From Prorocentrum cordatum (taxonomy: Eukaryota > Sar > Dinophyceae > Prorocentrales > Prorocentraceae): 64,000 nt of DNA. Position numbers and translations under genes: made by a program. Each line of letters opens with the position of its first letter. The first letter of the stretch is position 1. Positions 11,041-21,400 of this stretch are shown here, piece after piece. Where the stretch lies: assembly GCA_963575745.1 (NCBI GenBank), contig CAUYUJ010019336.1, forward strand, positions 104,501 through 168,500, in the 5' to 3' direction. Below the pieces are notes generated by a model that was not told where the DNA came from, did no database searches, and was given only the letters and a program-made list of their open reading frames with translations.

Positions 11041-11310
11041 TCCATCGCAAGGCGTGGTAACCCAAACTGCGAGAACTCCCTCGGCCCTTTAATCGCAAGG
11101 TGTGGTAACCAAGCCCGTAAACCATAAACGTCTTACCAATCGCCAGGTGTGGTAACCCCTCTTGTGATCAGTTGGTTTTGCTGATTGCGAATCGGCTTCG
11201 CATGAAGTTTCGATACTACTGCACGACAGCGCCAAGGCCTCATGACTTAGCTCTTCCATGGCCCATTCTCCGAGAGAGGGGGCCGGCGGCAGGGGGCGAA
11301 GCCCTTACGG
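11041..11310. repeat. Three 47-bp copies followed by a short unique stretch
   Basis: TCGCAAGGCGTGGTAACC-like segments recur near 11045, 11092 and 11139, about 47 bp apart. The rest (11160-11310) contains GATTGCGAATCGGCTTCG and shows no recognisable gene. Confidence 0.7.
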
Positions 11311-14300
11311 ATATACGTTTTCCTTTGGAAAATATATGATTTTGGCCTCTTGGGGCCCTCTTGGGACGCCCCTTGGGCGCCTCTTTGGGGCCTCTTGGGG
11401 GCCTCTTGGGCCGTCTTGGGCGGTCTTGGGCTCTCTTGGAGCGCTCTTGGGCCGTCTTGGGGGGGAACCCGAAAAAAACCGAAAAACATGCAAAAACCTG
11501 GGGAAAATCCCAAAACGGCCATTAACACCCATATGGGCACGCTACCCCCCTCCCCTGGAACCCCTCCCTTTAGGGTTTCGCCCACACCAGAACGTCATCA
11601 CTCGTACCTCGCTCTTTCCGTTACCTGGGCCGGCACGGGAACGGAAAGAGCGCTGCAGGAACTGACCCGGGAGGGCTCCTGACACCCTTTGCTCTGGGGA
11701 GCCTTGGCGCTTTGAGCTTGTTGCGTCACCGCTCTCTGTTGGGAGCCCTGGTGTTCAGAGACTCTTACGTTGCCGCTCGCTCTTGGGAGCCTTGCTGCTC
11801 AGAGCTCTTTACGTCACCGCGCTCTGAGGGGCCTTGGTGTTCAGAGCCTGTAACGTCACCGTTCGCTGCGGGGAGCCATGGTGTTACTAGGCGTCCCTGG
11901 GGCTGCTTGGGAGTCTTTGGGGGGCCCTTTGGGGCCGTTTTGGTGCTTTTGGGCCGTCTTGGGGCCAGGCCAGTCCCCACACCCAAGCAGCCCAGTCCCC
12001 GCACCGCCTCTTCGGGCCCTCTTGGGAGACTCTTGGGGCCATCTTGGTGCTCTCGTGGGGCCGTATTGGGACCCTTTCGAAAACTTAAGGGTAATCAATG
12101 CTTTTGGCCTCCTGAGGCCCTCTCGAGGGCCTCTGGAGCCGTCTCGAAGCTCTCTTGGACCGTCTGGAGGCCAGCTGAGGCTCCCTTGGGGCCGTCTTTA
12201 GGGCCCTCTTGGGCCGTCTTGGGGCCCTTGAGCCGCTTCCTCTAAAAAATACATGGAAACAGGCCATGAAAGACGCTCGCGAGCTGCTTCATTCGAAAAA
12301 ATAAAATGGAAGCGGCCCCCAGGCAGCCATTGCAACCAATCCTTGCCCGCCTCGCCCCTCCCCTGGACCCCTCCTTAGAGGGCTTCGCCCCAACCCAACG
12401 TACATCGCTCATATCACGCTCTTTCCGTCACCTGGGCCGGCACGAGAACGCAAAGAGCGCTGCAAGCACTTGCCCGAGATGGCGCATGGCACCTTTACGT
12501 CACCGCGCTCTGGGGAGCCTTGGTGTTCAGAGCTTCTACGTCACCGCTCGCTGTCGGGAGCCATGGTGTTCCTTGGCGTCTCAAGGGATTCTTGGGGGTA
12601 TTTGGGAAGCCCTTTTAGGCCAACACGGAAATCTGGGCCGGCACGGGAACGGAAAGAGCGCTGCAGGAACTGACCCGGGAGGGCTCCTGGCACCCTTTGC
12701 TCTGGGGAGCCTTGGCGTGAAGAGCTTGTTGCGTCACCGCTCTCTGATGGGAGCCCTGGTGCTCAGAGACTCTTACGTTGCCGCTCATTATTGGGAGCCT
12801 TGCTGCTCAGAGCTCTTTAGAACCGCTTTAGGACTCGTGGGCCGTCTTGGGGCCAGGCCAGTCCCCACACCCAAGCAGCCTAGGCCCCACACCACCTCTT
12901 CGGGCCATCTTGGGAGCCTCTTGGGGCCATCTCGGTGCTCTCGTGGGGCCGTAGGGGCTCTCTTGGGCCGTCTTGGAGCCCTCATGGGCCGTTTGGGGTG
13001 CCCTCTTGGACAATTTGGGGGCTTTCGGGGGGCCTCTGGGGCCTCTTGGGCCGTCTGGGGTCCTTCTGGGCCCGAAAAAGCAAAAACCCTAAAAACCGTG
13101 AGAAGCCGAAGGAATAACAAGGTTTGTGGGCTCCTCAGGCCCTCTCGGGGGCCGGTCTGGAGGGCCGTGGTGGGACTCTTGGGCCGTCGTGGGGCCAACC
13201 CCACAAGCAGCCCATTCCCCACACCGCCTCGTCGGGCCCCCTTGGGAGTCTCTTGGGAGCCTCGGAGGGGCCCCTTGGGGCTCTCTTGGGGCCGTCCTGG
13301 GGACCTCATGGGCTGTTTTGGGCCCCTCTGGGACCGTCCAGGGGCTCTCTTGGAAAATGTTCGGATCCTTTGGGGGACCCTTGGAGCCGTCTTGGGACGG
13401 GGTCTTCTGAACCCGAAAAGGTGACAACCAAAAAAACCTTGAAAAACGTAGATAAGTGAGCGCTTCCGGCCTCCATCCAAACGCCCTCTCGGGGGCGCTC
13501 TGAAAGGCCTCTGGCGCCGTCTCGAGGCTCTCTTGGACCGTCTGGAGGCCATCTGAGGCTCTCTCGGGGCCGTCTGTGGGCCGTTTCGGGGGCCCTCTAG
13601 GACCCTCTTGGTGCCCTCTGGCCGTTTCACTCGAACAAATACATGGAAACAGGCAATGGGAGCCGCCTGGGAGCTGCTTCAATCGAAAAAGTAAAATGGA
13701 AGCGGCCCCCAGGCAGCCATTGCAACCAATCCTTGCCCGCCTCGCCCCTCCCCTGGACACCTCCCTAGAGGGTTTCGCCCCAACCCAACGTACATCGCTC
13801 GTATCACGCTCTTTCCGTCACCTGGGCCGGCACGGGAACCCAAAGAGCGCTGCAAGCACTTGCCCGAGATGGCGCATGGCACCTTTACGTCACCGCGCTC
13901 TGGGGAGCCTTGGTGTTCAGAGCTTGTTACGTCACCGCTCGCTGTTGGGAGCCATCTTGGTGTCTCAAGGGCTCTCGGGAGTATTTTTGGAGCCCTTTTG
14001 GGCCGTTTTGGAACTCTTTGGCCGTCTTTGGGCCAGCCCAGTCCCCACACCCAAGCAGCCCAGTCCCCATACCGCCTCTTCGGGCCCTCTTGGGAGCATT
14101 TTGGGGCCCTCTTGGGGCCATATTGGACCCGTTTGGGAGCCCTCTTGGGACGTCTTGGGGCCCTCTAGGACCGTCTGGGGGTACTCTTGGACCATTTTCG
14201 GCCTGTTTGGGGGGCCTCTGGGGCCGTCTTGGGACGATCTTTGAGGCCTTTTGGACCGTCGTGGGCTCGTCTGGGGGCCCTGTTGGACTGTTTTCGGCCC

Positions 14301-14510
14301 CTTTGGGGCGCCTCTGGGGCCGTATTGGGACGATCTTTAGGGCCTCCTGGGCCGGCTGGGGCCCTTCTGGATCCGAAAAAAGAAGAACCCGAAACAGAGG
14401 CAAACACGTAAGGCAAATTAATATTCTTGGCCTCCTCGGGCCCTCTCTGGGGCCCTCTTGAAAGCCTCTGGAGCCGTCTCGAAGCTCTCTTGGACCGTCT
14501 GGAAGCAAAT
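11311..14510. repeat. Diverged higher-order satellite with a duplicated 1.39-kb segment
   Basis: This continues the CCTCTTGGG decamer arrays and ACGTCACCGC monomers in plus orientation but with more divergence. Variants of the marker CGGCACGGGAACGGAAAGAG occur near 11633, 12435, 12639 and 13827. The segment AGGCAGCCATTGCAACCAAT occurs at about 12320 and 13710, so about 1.39 kb was duplicated. Gly/Leu/Trp-rich frames are by-products of the decamer. Confidence 0.8.
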
Positions 14511-14937
14511 TTTTTTGTTTATTTCCAAGCCGGATGTCCCAACGAAGCGAGTTCTAGCGCTTGGACACTCTAATACCAGTTACCACCAGGCGTTGCCAGT
14601 GGATAGTCAGGACGTAGCTGACGGCACCGCGATGTGCATCTCACTCGGGAGCACGCGTACTATGCGCCCCTTTGGGAATGCGCACGTCCGATCCGAGTCC
14701 GTTGAAAAGTACAGGACCGCACAGCGCTGCTCGGGCGGTGCGCGGGCGGTTCGGTCCCGAAAGGCCCGCCGCCGAGCATATACGATGTAAGATGCATGAG
14801 CGCGCGCGTCGCTCCCGGGGGGGGCCGCTCCCGGGGGGGCCGACGCACACATGGTCCCACCGTCCCTCTGGGCGTAGGTAGTTCTCATGACGTTGGAAGG
14901 GTCGAGCGCGTTTGTATATTTGATAAAACTATTCACA
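14511..14937. other. Unique intergenic sequence, no gene seen
   Basis: Composition changes abruptly at 14511 to a mixed sequence. It includes an inverted pair of G/C runs near 14815-14840 (CTCCCGGGGGGGGCCG twice). I see no convincing coding region or RNA gene. Confidence 0.4.
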
Positions 14938-15113
14938 ATCGGGGATGGACAGACCCCCCTTTAGTAAAACGTGGTTTAGTGAAAACGACCTGAGGCCCAA
15001 ACCTGGCGGGCGCAAGGCTGGAAAATAACGGCCACGGCGCCCTCTCGAGAACCGAAAACGGACAATTCACTAATCGACGTGTCACTGTTGGGGGTTCTGT
15101 CCATCCCCGATAC
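14938..15113. mobile_element. MITE-like element with about 48-bp terminal inverted repeats
   Basis: The left end reads CGGGGATGGACAG-ACCCCC from 14940. The right end is its complement, GGGGGTTCTGTCCATCCCCG, ending at 15112. Similarity continues inward: left AGTAAAACGTGGTTTAGTGAA against right, read inverted, AGTGACACGTCGATTAGTGAA. Arms of about 48 bp match at roughly three quarters of positions. The internal region is about 80 bp and has no coding capacity. Flanking AT on both sides could be a 2-bp target duplication. The family is unknown. Confidence 0.6.
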
Positions 15114-15634
15114 CGGCAGCGCCTCCAACCTCGGTACCGCCACCCTCGCTACACGACGAGACAGTGAGACCCCCGCCTCGCTCCAGGCTTCCGCCAAGGG
15201 CGTATGCCTCCGAGCAGTGATCCGAAGACGAGCTTCAAAGACGAGCGATGGGGCTGGGGAGCACCCAAGACGGCGCGTGTTCAACGCGCAGAGAAAGGCA
15301 TCAATGCATGCAGCGCGCTTGAGGGCGGCTGAAACAGTATCAAACGCAAGAAGGAGACAGGAGGGGAACCAGTGGAATGTTGCCTCACTCATGTGAACGT
15401 GGAGGGAGGAGGGGGAAGAAGAGAAAAGGCGAGGAAGCGCAGGAGAAAAGCAACGAATTCCAACGCTGCACGCTGCCACCCACGGCCCCTATGACCAGAT
15501 ATCGAAATGTCTTGGAAAGCGCTACGCCGACAGACCCCTCACGGGACGCCAACATAGCCCTCAAATTCAGGTTCAGCTTTCTACTCCCGGGGAAGGCTCC
15601 CCAGAGAATTGCAAAGATGGCAGTTTAGCTAAAC
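15114..15634. other. Intergenic / probable 3' flank of the next gene
   Basis: Mixed composition. A 137-codon minus-strand frame (ATG at 15392, ending at 14976) and shorter plus frames overlap each other with no recognisable domain, so I do not call a gene. The region lies directly downstream of the minus-strand gene at 15635-17062. Confidence 0.35.
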
Positions 15635-17062
15635 TCACTGGCCGCACGACTTCTGCCGATGTGCGAGAAGATTCATGTCGACATCGTTTACTGACGAAGC
15701 GTGCATAAACACCTTATTAGCATACCTGCGAAGACATGATACGTATTTGCCGTCGGCAGCTCTGTATGGGTGGCAAAACAAGGACGGCATTCTCGAGTGC
15801 AAATCAAGCATTACGCTCTGGTCGACCTTCTGCGGGACTTGGGCGAGCAAATCAGCAGGAGCCAGGTACTGGTCCCATAGCTGGTTGCGCAGGAACCCTG
15901 ACTGGAAATAAGGGCCTGGGGCAAAGATCGACTGTGGCGGGTCGTTCCAAAACACAGTCCAACGCAACGTCATCATATCGATAAGTGTGAAGCGCGAAAC
16001 ATTATGAACCGCCTCCAGGTAGAATATGTCTCCCTTTTGAAAAGCACACTCCCTAGTGCTATCGATTCCTGACGAGAAAAGGCTGCCAGTCAACCATTTC
16101 AATCCTATTTCACTCCAGTCCAGAGTGGGTGGTCTTACGTACGGGCCAGGTTTTACATTCAGCTCCTGGCTGTGCGACCCTGGTTTCACAACGAACACGG
16201 GGTGCTGCATTGTGAACAGAAGCTGTGGCGTAGCAAAATATTGGCCACCCAAGCGTTTCGCAAAGAGCTTTAATGACTTCGCGCCGGGATGCGTATGAGA
16301 ACCAAGGCTGTCTGGATCAAACGAGCCTGCCCCTGGTGTTTCGTATTCTTTCGAGAAGAGTGTGGTGGTTCCGGTTGGCAAATTGTACCCTACCTGCCCT
16401 GTGGTCGTGCCTTCCCAATAAGCGGTGCTGAGGGGACGGAAACCGTAACGCCGATCAGCATCAATAACAAGATCCATAATGACTACTAGCTTGTATTCTT
16501 GAGCGTCCCCCACCAAACGATCATCATCAATGCGCAGTCCACAGGTGACTTCAGTCTGAGCGGGGTAATACTCTGCCCAACCGTCTGTCCTGTTCAGTAC
16601 AGTGTAGCGGTGGGAGAACTTGCTCATGCCGCCAGCGCCAGCCACTGTTAGGAAAGAAGCACGGTGCTCAAACACCTCCTGCTCGTACCACAGGTCTGCG
16701 ATATTGGTCCTGCACACGATGTGATGCACGTGAATGGGCGGCCACGAAAAAAGCTGGCTACCCGTCTTATCTGTAACCATTAGGTGTGCCGACTTCAACC
16801 AGAAGCCATCGTCAGGGATTGGAAAAGACATGGCACCCGATCGACCGTCTCGGCTTTGAAATTTCTTGCCGGGGCCGAGGGTCAAATCAAACTTGACGGT
16901 CCACTGCTCGGAGCCCTCTGCCCCCCCCCCGATATCGCGAGTGCACTTGTCGAGATAGAACTGAGATCGCTGTTTGCTATGGTGCAGCAGCGACTTCGTC
17001 GCTGGACAGCTGAAGGCTAGCTGGAAGCAGGCACTAAAGCAATACAAACGACAAGGCCGCAT
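15635..17062 (-). CDS. Secreted HVHH/HTH-motif protein, possibly copper monooxygenase- or SURNod19-like
   Basis: Uninterrupted 475-codon frame. The first in-frame ATG is at 17062; the frame extends further upstream only from non-ATG codons. The N-terminus (MRPCRLYCFSACFQLAFSCPA) resembles a signal peptide, so the product may be secreted or enter the ER. Two histidine clusters stand out: PPIHVHHIV at about residues 109-116 (His111, 113, 114) and GSHTHPG at about 254-260 (His256, 258). Type II copper, ascorbate-dependent monooxygenases (PHM/DBH family) use a His-His pair and an HTH pair to bind two coppers. Plant SURNod19-type proteins share a similar HH segment. The match is by motif only and the overall fold is unproven. 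No introns are evident, and satellite DNA flanks the gene on its upstream side. Confidence 0.6.
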   Translation of the reverse strand: MRPCRLYCFSACFQLAFSCPATKSLLHHSKQRSQFYLDKCTRDIGGGAEGSEQWTVKFDLTLGPGKKFQSRDGRSGAMSFPIPDDGFWLKSAHLMVTDKTGSQLFSWPPIHVHHIVCRTNIADLWYEQEVFEHRASFLTVAGAGGMSKFSHRYTVLNRTDGWAEYYPAQTEVTCGLRIDDDRLVGDAQEYKLVVIMDLVIDADRRYGFRPLSTAYWEGTTTGQVGYNLPTGTTTLFSKEYETPGAGSFDPDSLGSHTHPGAKSLKLFAKRLGGQYFATPQLLFTMQHPVFVVKPGSHSQELNVKPGPYVRPPTLDWSEIGLKWLTGSLFSSGIDSTRECAFQKGDIFYLEAVHNVSRFTLIDMMTLRWTVFWNDPPQSIFAPGPYFQSGFLRNQLWDQYLAPADLLAQVPQKVDQSVMLDLHSRMPSLFCHPYRAADGKYVSCLRRYANKVFMHASSVNDVDMNLLAHRQKSCGQ

Positions 17063-17109
17063 CGTGGTTGGGAAACTCTGAGCAGCAAAGGCTCCAGCCA
17101 AAGCCCCCT

Positions 17110-18169
17110 TCTTGAGTCAAGATGGCTGCGCTACGGAACCGTCTGGAAGCCATCCGAAGCTCTCTTGGAGCCGTCTTGGGGCCCTCTGGGGCCGTTTGGG
17201 GGCCCTCTTGGGCCGTCTTGGGGCCCTCTGGCCGCTTCACTCGAAAAATACATGGAAACACACCATGGGAGCCGCCCAGGAGCCGCTTCACTCGAAAAAA
17301 CAAACCGCCTCGCCCCTCCCCTGGAACCCTCCCTTGAGGGCATCGCCCCAACTCAACGTACATCCCTCGTACCTCGCTCTTTCCGTCACCTGCTTGCCAT
17401 GGGGACGGAAAGCGCATTTATCTTGTGAGGGCGCGAGTTCGTTGGCTTAGTGTCTTGGAGCCCTGTTTGTGTTAAGGCTTCGGTAAGACATGCAAAAATC
17501 TACCAACCAACCTTGCGAACATCCATACGTGTTACATTTCCAGGCCTTCCTGGGTGTCCTTTTGGGGCTCTTTTGGGCCGTCTTGGGGCCCTTTTGGGCC
17601 GTCCGGGGCCTTCCTGTGCGTTGGTGCGACATACAAAATTCGAGCAACAAACTTTGGGTCTGGGCATTCCTGGGGGTCCTTTTGGTGTTCTTTTGGGCCG
17701 TCTCGGGGCCCTTCTAGGCCGTCCCGGGGCCCTCTCGGGCCGTCTTGGCGGGCTTGGGCCGTCTTGGGACCTTCTGGGGGCCCTCCTGGGTCGCCTTAGG
17801 GACCTCGTGTGGTAGGAACCTTTTGGGACCATCAGGGAACTCTCTTGGGCTCTCTTGCAGCTCTCTTGGGCCGTCTTGGGGGCCTCTAGGGCCGTCTCGG
17901 GGCGGTCTTGGGGACCTCCTGGGCCGCCTCGGACGCTGTGAAGACCAAAGAAGCGAATATGCTCAAAAATGCACGCTTTTCAAAAGGAATGGGACGAGTT
18001 TTGCCTCTTGGGGTCCCCGTTGGGGGCCTCTGGGGGCCTCTTGGGCTGTCTTGAAGCCGTACTGGGCCCTCTTGGAGCGCTCTTGGGCCGTCTTCGGGCC
18101 CTCTTGGACCTCTCCGACGCCGTCTTGGAGGTTTCTCGGGCACTTTGGGGCTGTCTTCGAAATTAGGGC
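17110..18169. repeat. Diverged decamer satellite, plus orientation
   Basis: CCGTCTTGGGGCCCTCTTGGG-type arrays, with one weak copy of the TTTCCGTCACCTG marker near 17385 and a segment 17460-17660 in which TTGGGTCTGGGCATTCCTGG-like pieces alternate with decamers. No gene seen; long frames follow the decamer. Confidence 0.75.
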
Positions 18170-18440
18170 CATTTCGCCCCAAGACGCTCCCAGGAGGCCC
18201 TCACAGACCCCCAAGAAGCCCCAAGAGGCCCCCAAGAGGCCTCCAAAAGGGCCCGACAAGGGCCCCAATAGGACTTCCACGAAGGCCCAGAGACGCCAAG
18301 AGTGATCAGTAACGCAAAAAGCTCTTCACACCAAGGCTCCCAAGAGCGAACGGTGACGTACACAAGCTGATAAGACCAAGGCTCCCAGCAGAGCGGTGAC
18401 GTAACAAGTTTCTGACAACAAGGCCCAGCCAAGGCTCACA
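18170..18440. repeat. Inverted satellite block
   Basis: From 18170 the sequence reads as the reverse complement of the neighbouring units: GCCCCAAGACGCTCCCAGG, then CCCAAGAGG decamers, then GGTGACGTAC and GGTGACGTAA monomers. At about 18440 (GGCTCACAGGAACGGAAAGA) it flips back to plus orientation in the middle of the marker element. It is therefore a 270-bp local inversion or inverted insertion. Confidence 0.8.
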
Positions 18441-21400
18441 GGAACGGAAAGAGCGCTGCAGAAACAGAAACCGAAATGACTCACACCACCCTTCGTACCG
18501 GGAGCCTTGGCGTTGAGAGCTTGTTACGTCACCCCTCGCTCTTGGGAGCCTTGGTGTTCAGAGATTGTTGCGTTGCCGCCCGCTCCTGAGCCTTGCCTGG
18601 GCCTTGGTGTTAGGAACTTGTTGCGTCACCGCTCTCTGCTGGGAGCCTTGGTCTTATCAGCTTGTTTACGTCACCGTTCGCTCTTCGGAGCCTTGGTGTG
18701 AAGAGCTTTTTGCGTGACCCATCGCTCTTTATTTGGCGTCTCTGGGCCTTCTTGGGAGTACTATTACGGCCCTTGTCGGCCCTTTTGGAGGCCTCTTGGG
18801 GGCCTCTTGGGGGCCTCTTTGGGATTTCTTGGGGGGCTCTGGGGGCCTCCTCGGAGCTTCTTGGGGCGAAAGGCTAGACTTCTCGGTTCGTGGTCCCCCT
18901 CTTGGGGCCGTCTTGGGGCCCTCTTGGGCCGTCTTGGGCGCCTCTTGGGCCGTCTTGGCGCCTTCTAGGGCCGTTTAGGGGGCCTCTTGGGAGCCTCTTG
19001 GGCCATCTTGGGGCGATCTTGGGGGCCTCTTGGACCGTCTGCAACGCCGTGGCAGCCGAAAAGCCGTGAATGCTAAAAATGCACGTTTTCCCATAGAAAA
19101 TCAATGATGTTGGCCTCCTGGTGGCCTCTTGGGACGCCTCTTGGGGGCCTTTGGGGGCTTCTTGGGGGGCTCTTGGGGCCTCCTGGGAGCGTCTTGGGGC
19201 GAAAGGCTAGACTTTTCGGTTCGTGGTCCCTCTCTTCGGCCGTCTTGGGGCCCTCTTGGGCCGTCTTGGGCACCTCTTGGGCCGTCCGGGTGCCCTCTTG
19301 GGTTGTTTTGGGGGCCTCTTGGGAGCCTCTCGGGCCGTCTTGGGGCGGTTTGGGGGCCTCTTGGGCCGTCGTCAACGCCGTGAAAGCCAAAAAGGCCGTA
19401 TGCGCAAAAAATATACGTTCTCCTCCGGAAAATTGAAGATTTGGGCCTCCAGGGGCCCTCTTGGGACGCCCCTTGGGCACCTCTTAGGGGCCTGTTGGGG
19501 GCCTCTTGGGCCGTCTTGGGCGGTCTTGGGCTCTCTTGGAGCGCTCTTGGGCCGTCTTGGGGGGGAACCCGAAAAACATGCCAGAACCCGAGGGAAAACC
19601 CGAAAACGACCATCAACACTCATTTGTCCCCCCTACGCCCCCCCCTGGACCCCCCCCCTTTAGGGCTTCGCCCACACCAGAACGTCATCACTCGTGAATC
19701 GCTCTTTCCGTTACCTGGCCCGGCACAGAAACGGAAAGAACGCTGCAGAAACAGAAACCGAAATGACTCACACCACCCTTCGTACCGGGAGCCTTGGCGT
19801 TGAGAGCTTGTTACGTCACCCCTCGCTCTTGGGAGCCTTGGTGTTCAGAGATTGTTACGTTGCCGCCCGCTCCTGAGCCTTGCCTGGGCCTTGGTGTCAG
19901 GAACTTGTTGCGTCACCGCTCTCTGCTGGGAGCCTTGGTCTTATCAGCTTGTTTACGTCACCGTTCGCTCTTGGGAGCCTTGGTGTGAAGAGCTTTTTGC
20001 GTGACCCATCGCTCTTTATTTGGCGTCTCTGGGCCTTCTTGGGAGTCCTATTACGGCCCTTGTCGGCCCTTTTGGAGGCCTCTTGGGGGCCTCTTGGGGG
20101 CCTCTTTGGGATTTCTTGGGGGGCTCCGGGGGCCTCCTGGGAGCTTCTTGGGGCGAAAGGCTAGACTTTCGGGTTCGTGGTCCCCCTCTTGGGGCCGTCT
20201 TGGGGCCCTCTTGGGCCGTCTTGGGCGCCTCTTGGGCCGTCTGGGGGCCCTCTTGGGCCGTTTTGGGGGCCTCTTGGGAGCCTATTGGGAGCCTCGTGGG
20301 CCGTCTTAGGGCGGTATTGGGGGCCTCTTGGGCCGTGGTCAACGCCGCGAAAGGCGAAAAGCCGTAGATGCTAAAAATATACGTTTTCCTAAAGAAAATC
20401 TATGATTTTGGCCTCCTGGGGCCCTCTTGGGACGCCCCTTGGGCGCCTCTTGGGGGCCTCTTGGGGGCCTCTTGGGCCGTCTTGGGCTGTCTGGGGCTCT
20501 CTTGAAGCGCTCTTGGGCCGTCTTGAAGGAGAATCCGCCCCCAAAACGGCCAGTAACACTCATTCGTCCGGCCTACCCAACCCCCCTGGAACCCCCCCTT
20601 TAGGGCTTCGCCCACACCAGAACGTCATCACTCGTACCTCGCTCCTTCCGTTACCTGGCCCGGCACAGAAACGGAAAGAACGCTGCAGCAACAGAAACTG
20701 AAATTACTCACACCACCGGTCGTACCGGGAGCATTGGCGTTGAGAGCTTGTTACGTCACCCCTCGCTCTTGGGAGCCTTGGTGTTCAGAGATTGTTGCCT
20801 TGCCGCCCGCTCCTGAGCCTTGCCTGGGCCTTGGTGTCAGGAACTTGTTGCGTCACCGCTCTCTGATGGGAGCCTTGGTCTCATCAGCTTGTTTACGTCA
20901 CCGTTCGCTCTTGGGAGCCTTGTGTGAAGAGCTTTTTGCATTACCGATCGCTCTCTATTTGGCGTCTCTGGGCCTCCTTGGGAGTCCTACTGGGGCCCTT
21001 GTCGGGCCCTTTTGGAGGCATCTTGGGAACCTCTTGGGAGCCTCTTGGGGCTTCTTGGGGGGCTCCGGGGGCCTCCTGGGAGCTTCTTGGGGCGAAAGGC
21101 TAGACTTTCGGGTTCGTGGTCCCCCTCTTGGGGCCGTCTTGGGGCCCTCTTGGGCCGTCTTGGGCGCCTCTGGGGCCGTCTTGGCGCCCTCTTGGGCCGT
21201 TTTGGAGGCCTCTTGGGAGCCTCTTGGGCCGTCTTGGGGCGGTCTTGGGGGCCTCGTGGACCGTCCTCAACGCCGCGAAAGCCGGAAAGCCGTGCATGCT
21301 AAAAATGTACGTTTTCCAATGGAAAATCTATGATTAGGACCTCCAGGTGGCCTCTTGGGACGCCCCTTGGGCGCCTCTTGGGGGCCTCTTGGGGGGCTGT

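Noticed and set aside
14976-15392. 137-codon minus-strand frame (MSEATFHWFPSC...)
   Set aside because: No recognisable domain, overlapped by plus-strand frames and part of the MITE-like element; probably chance.
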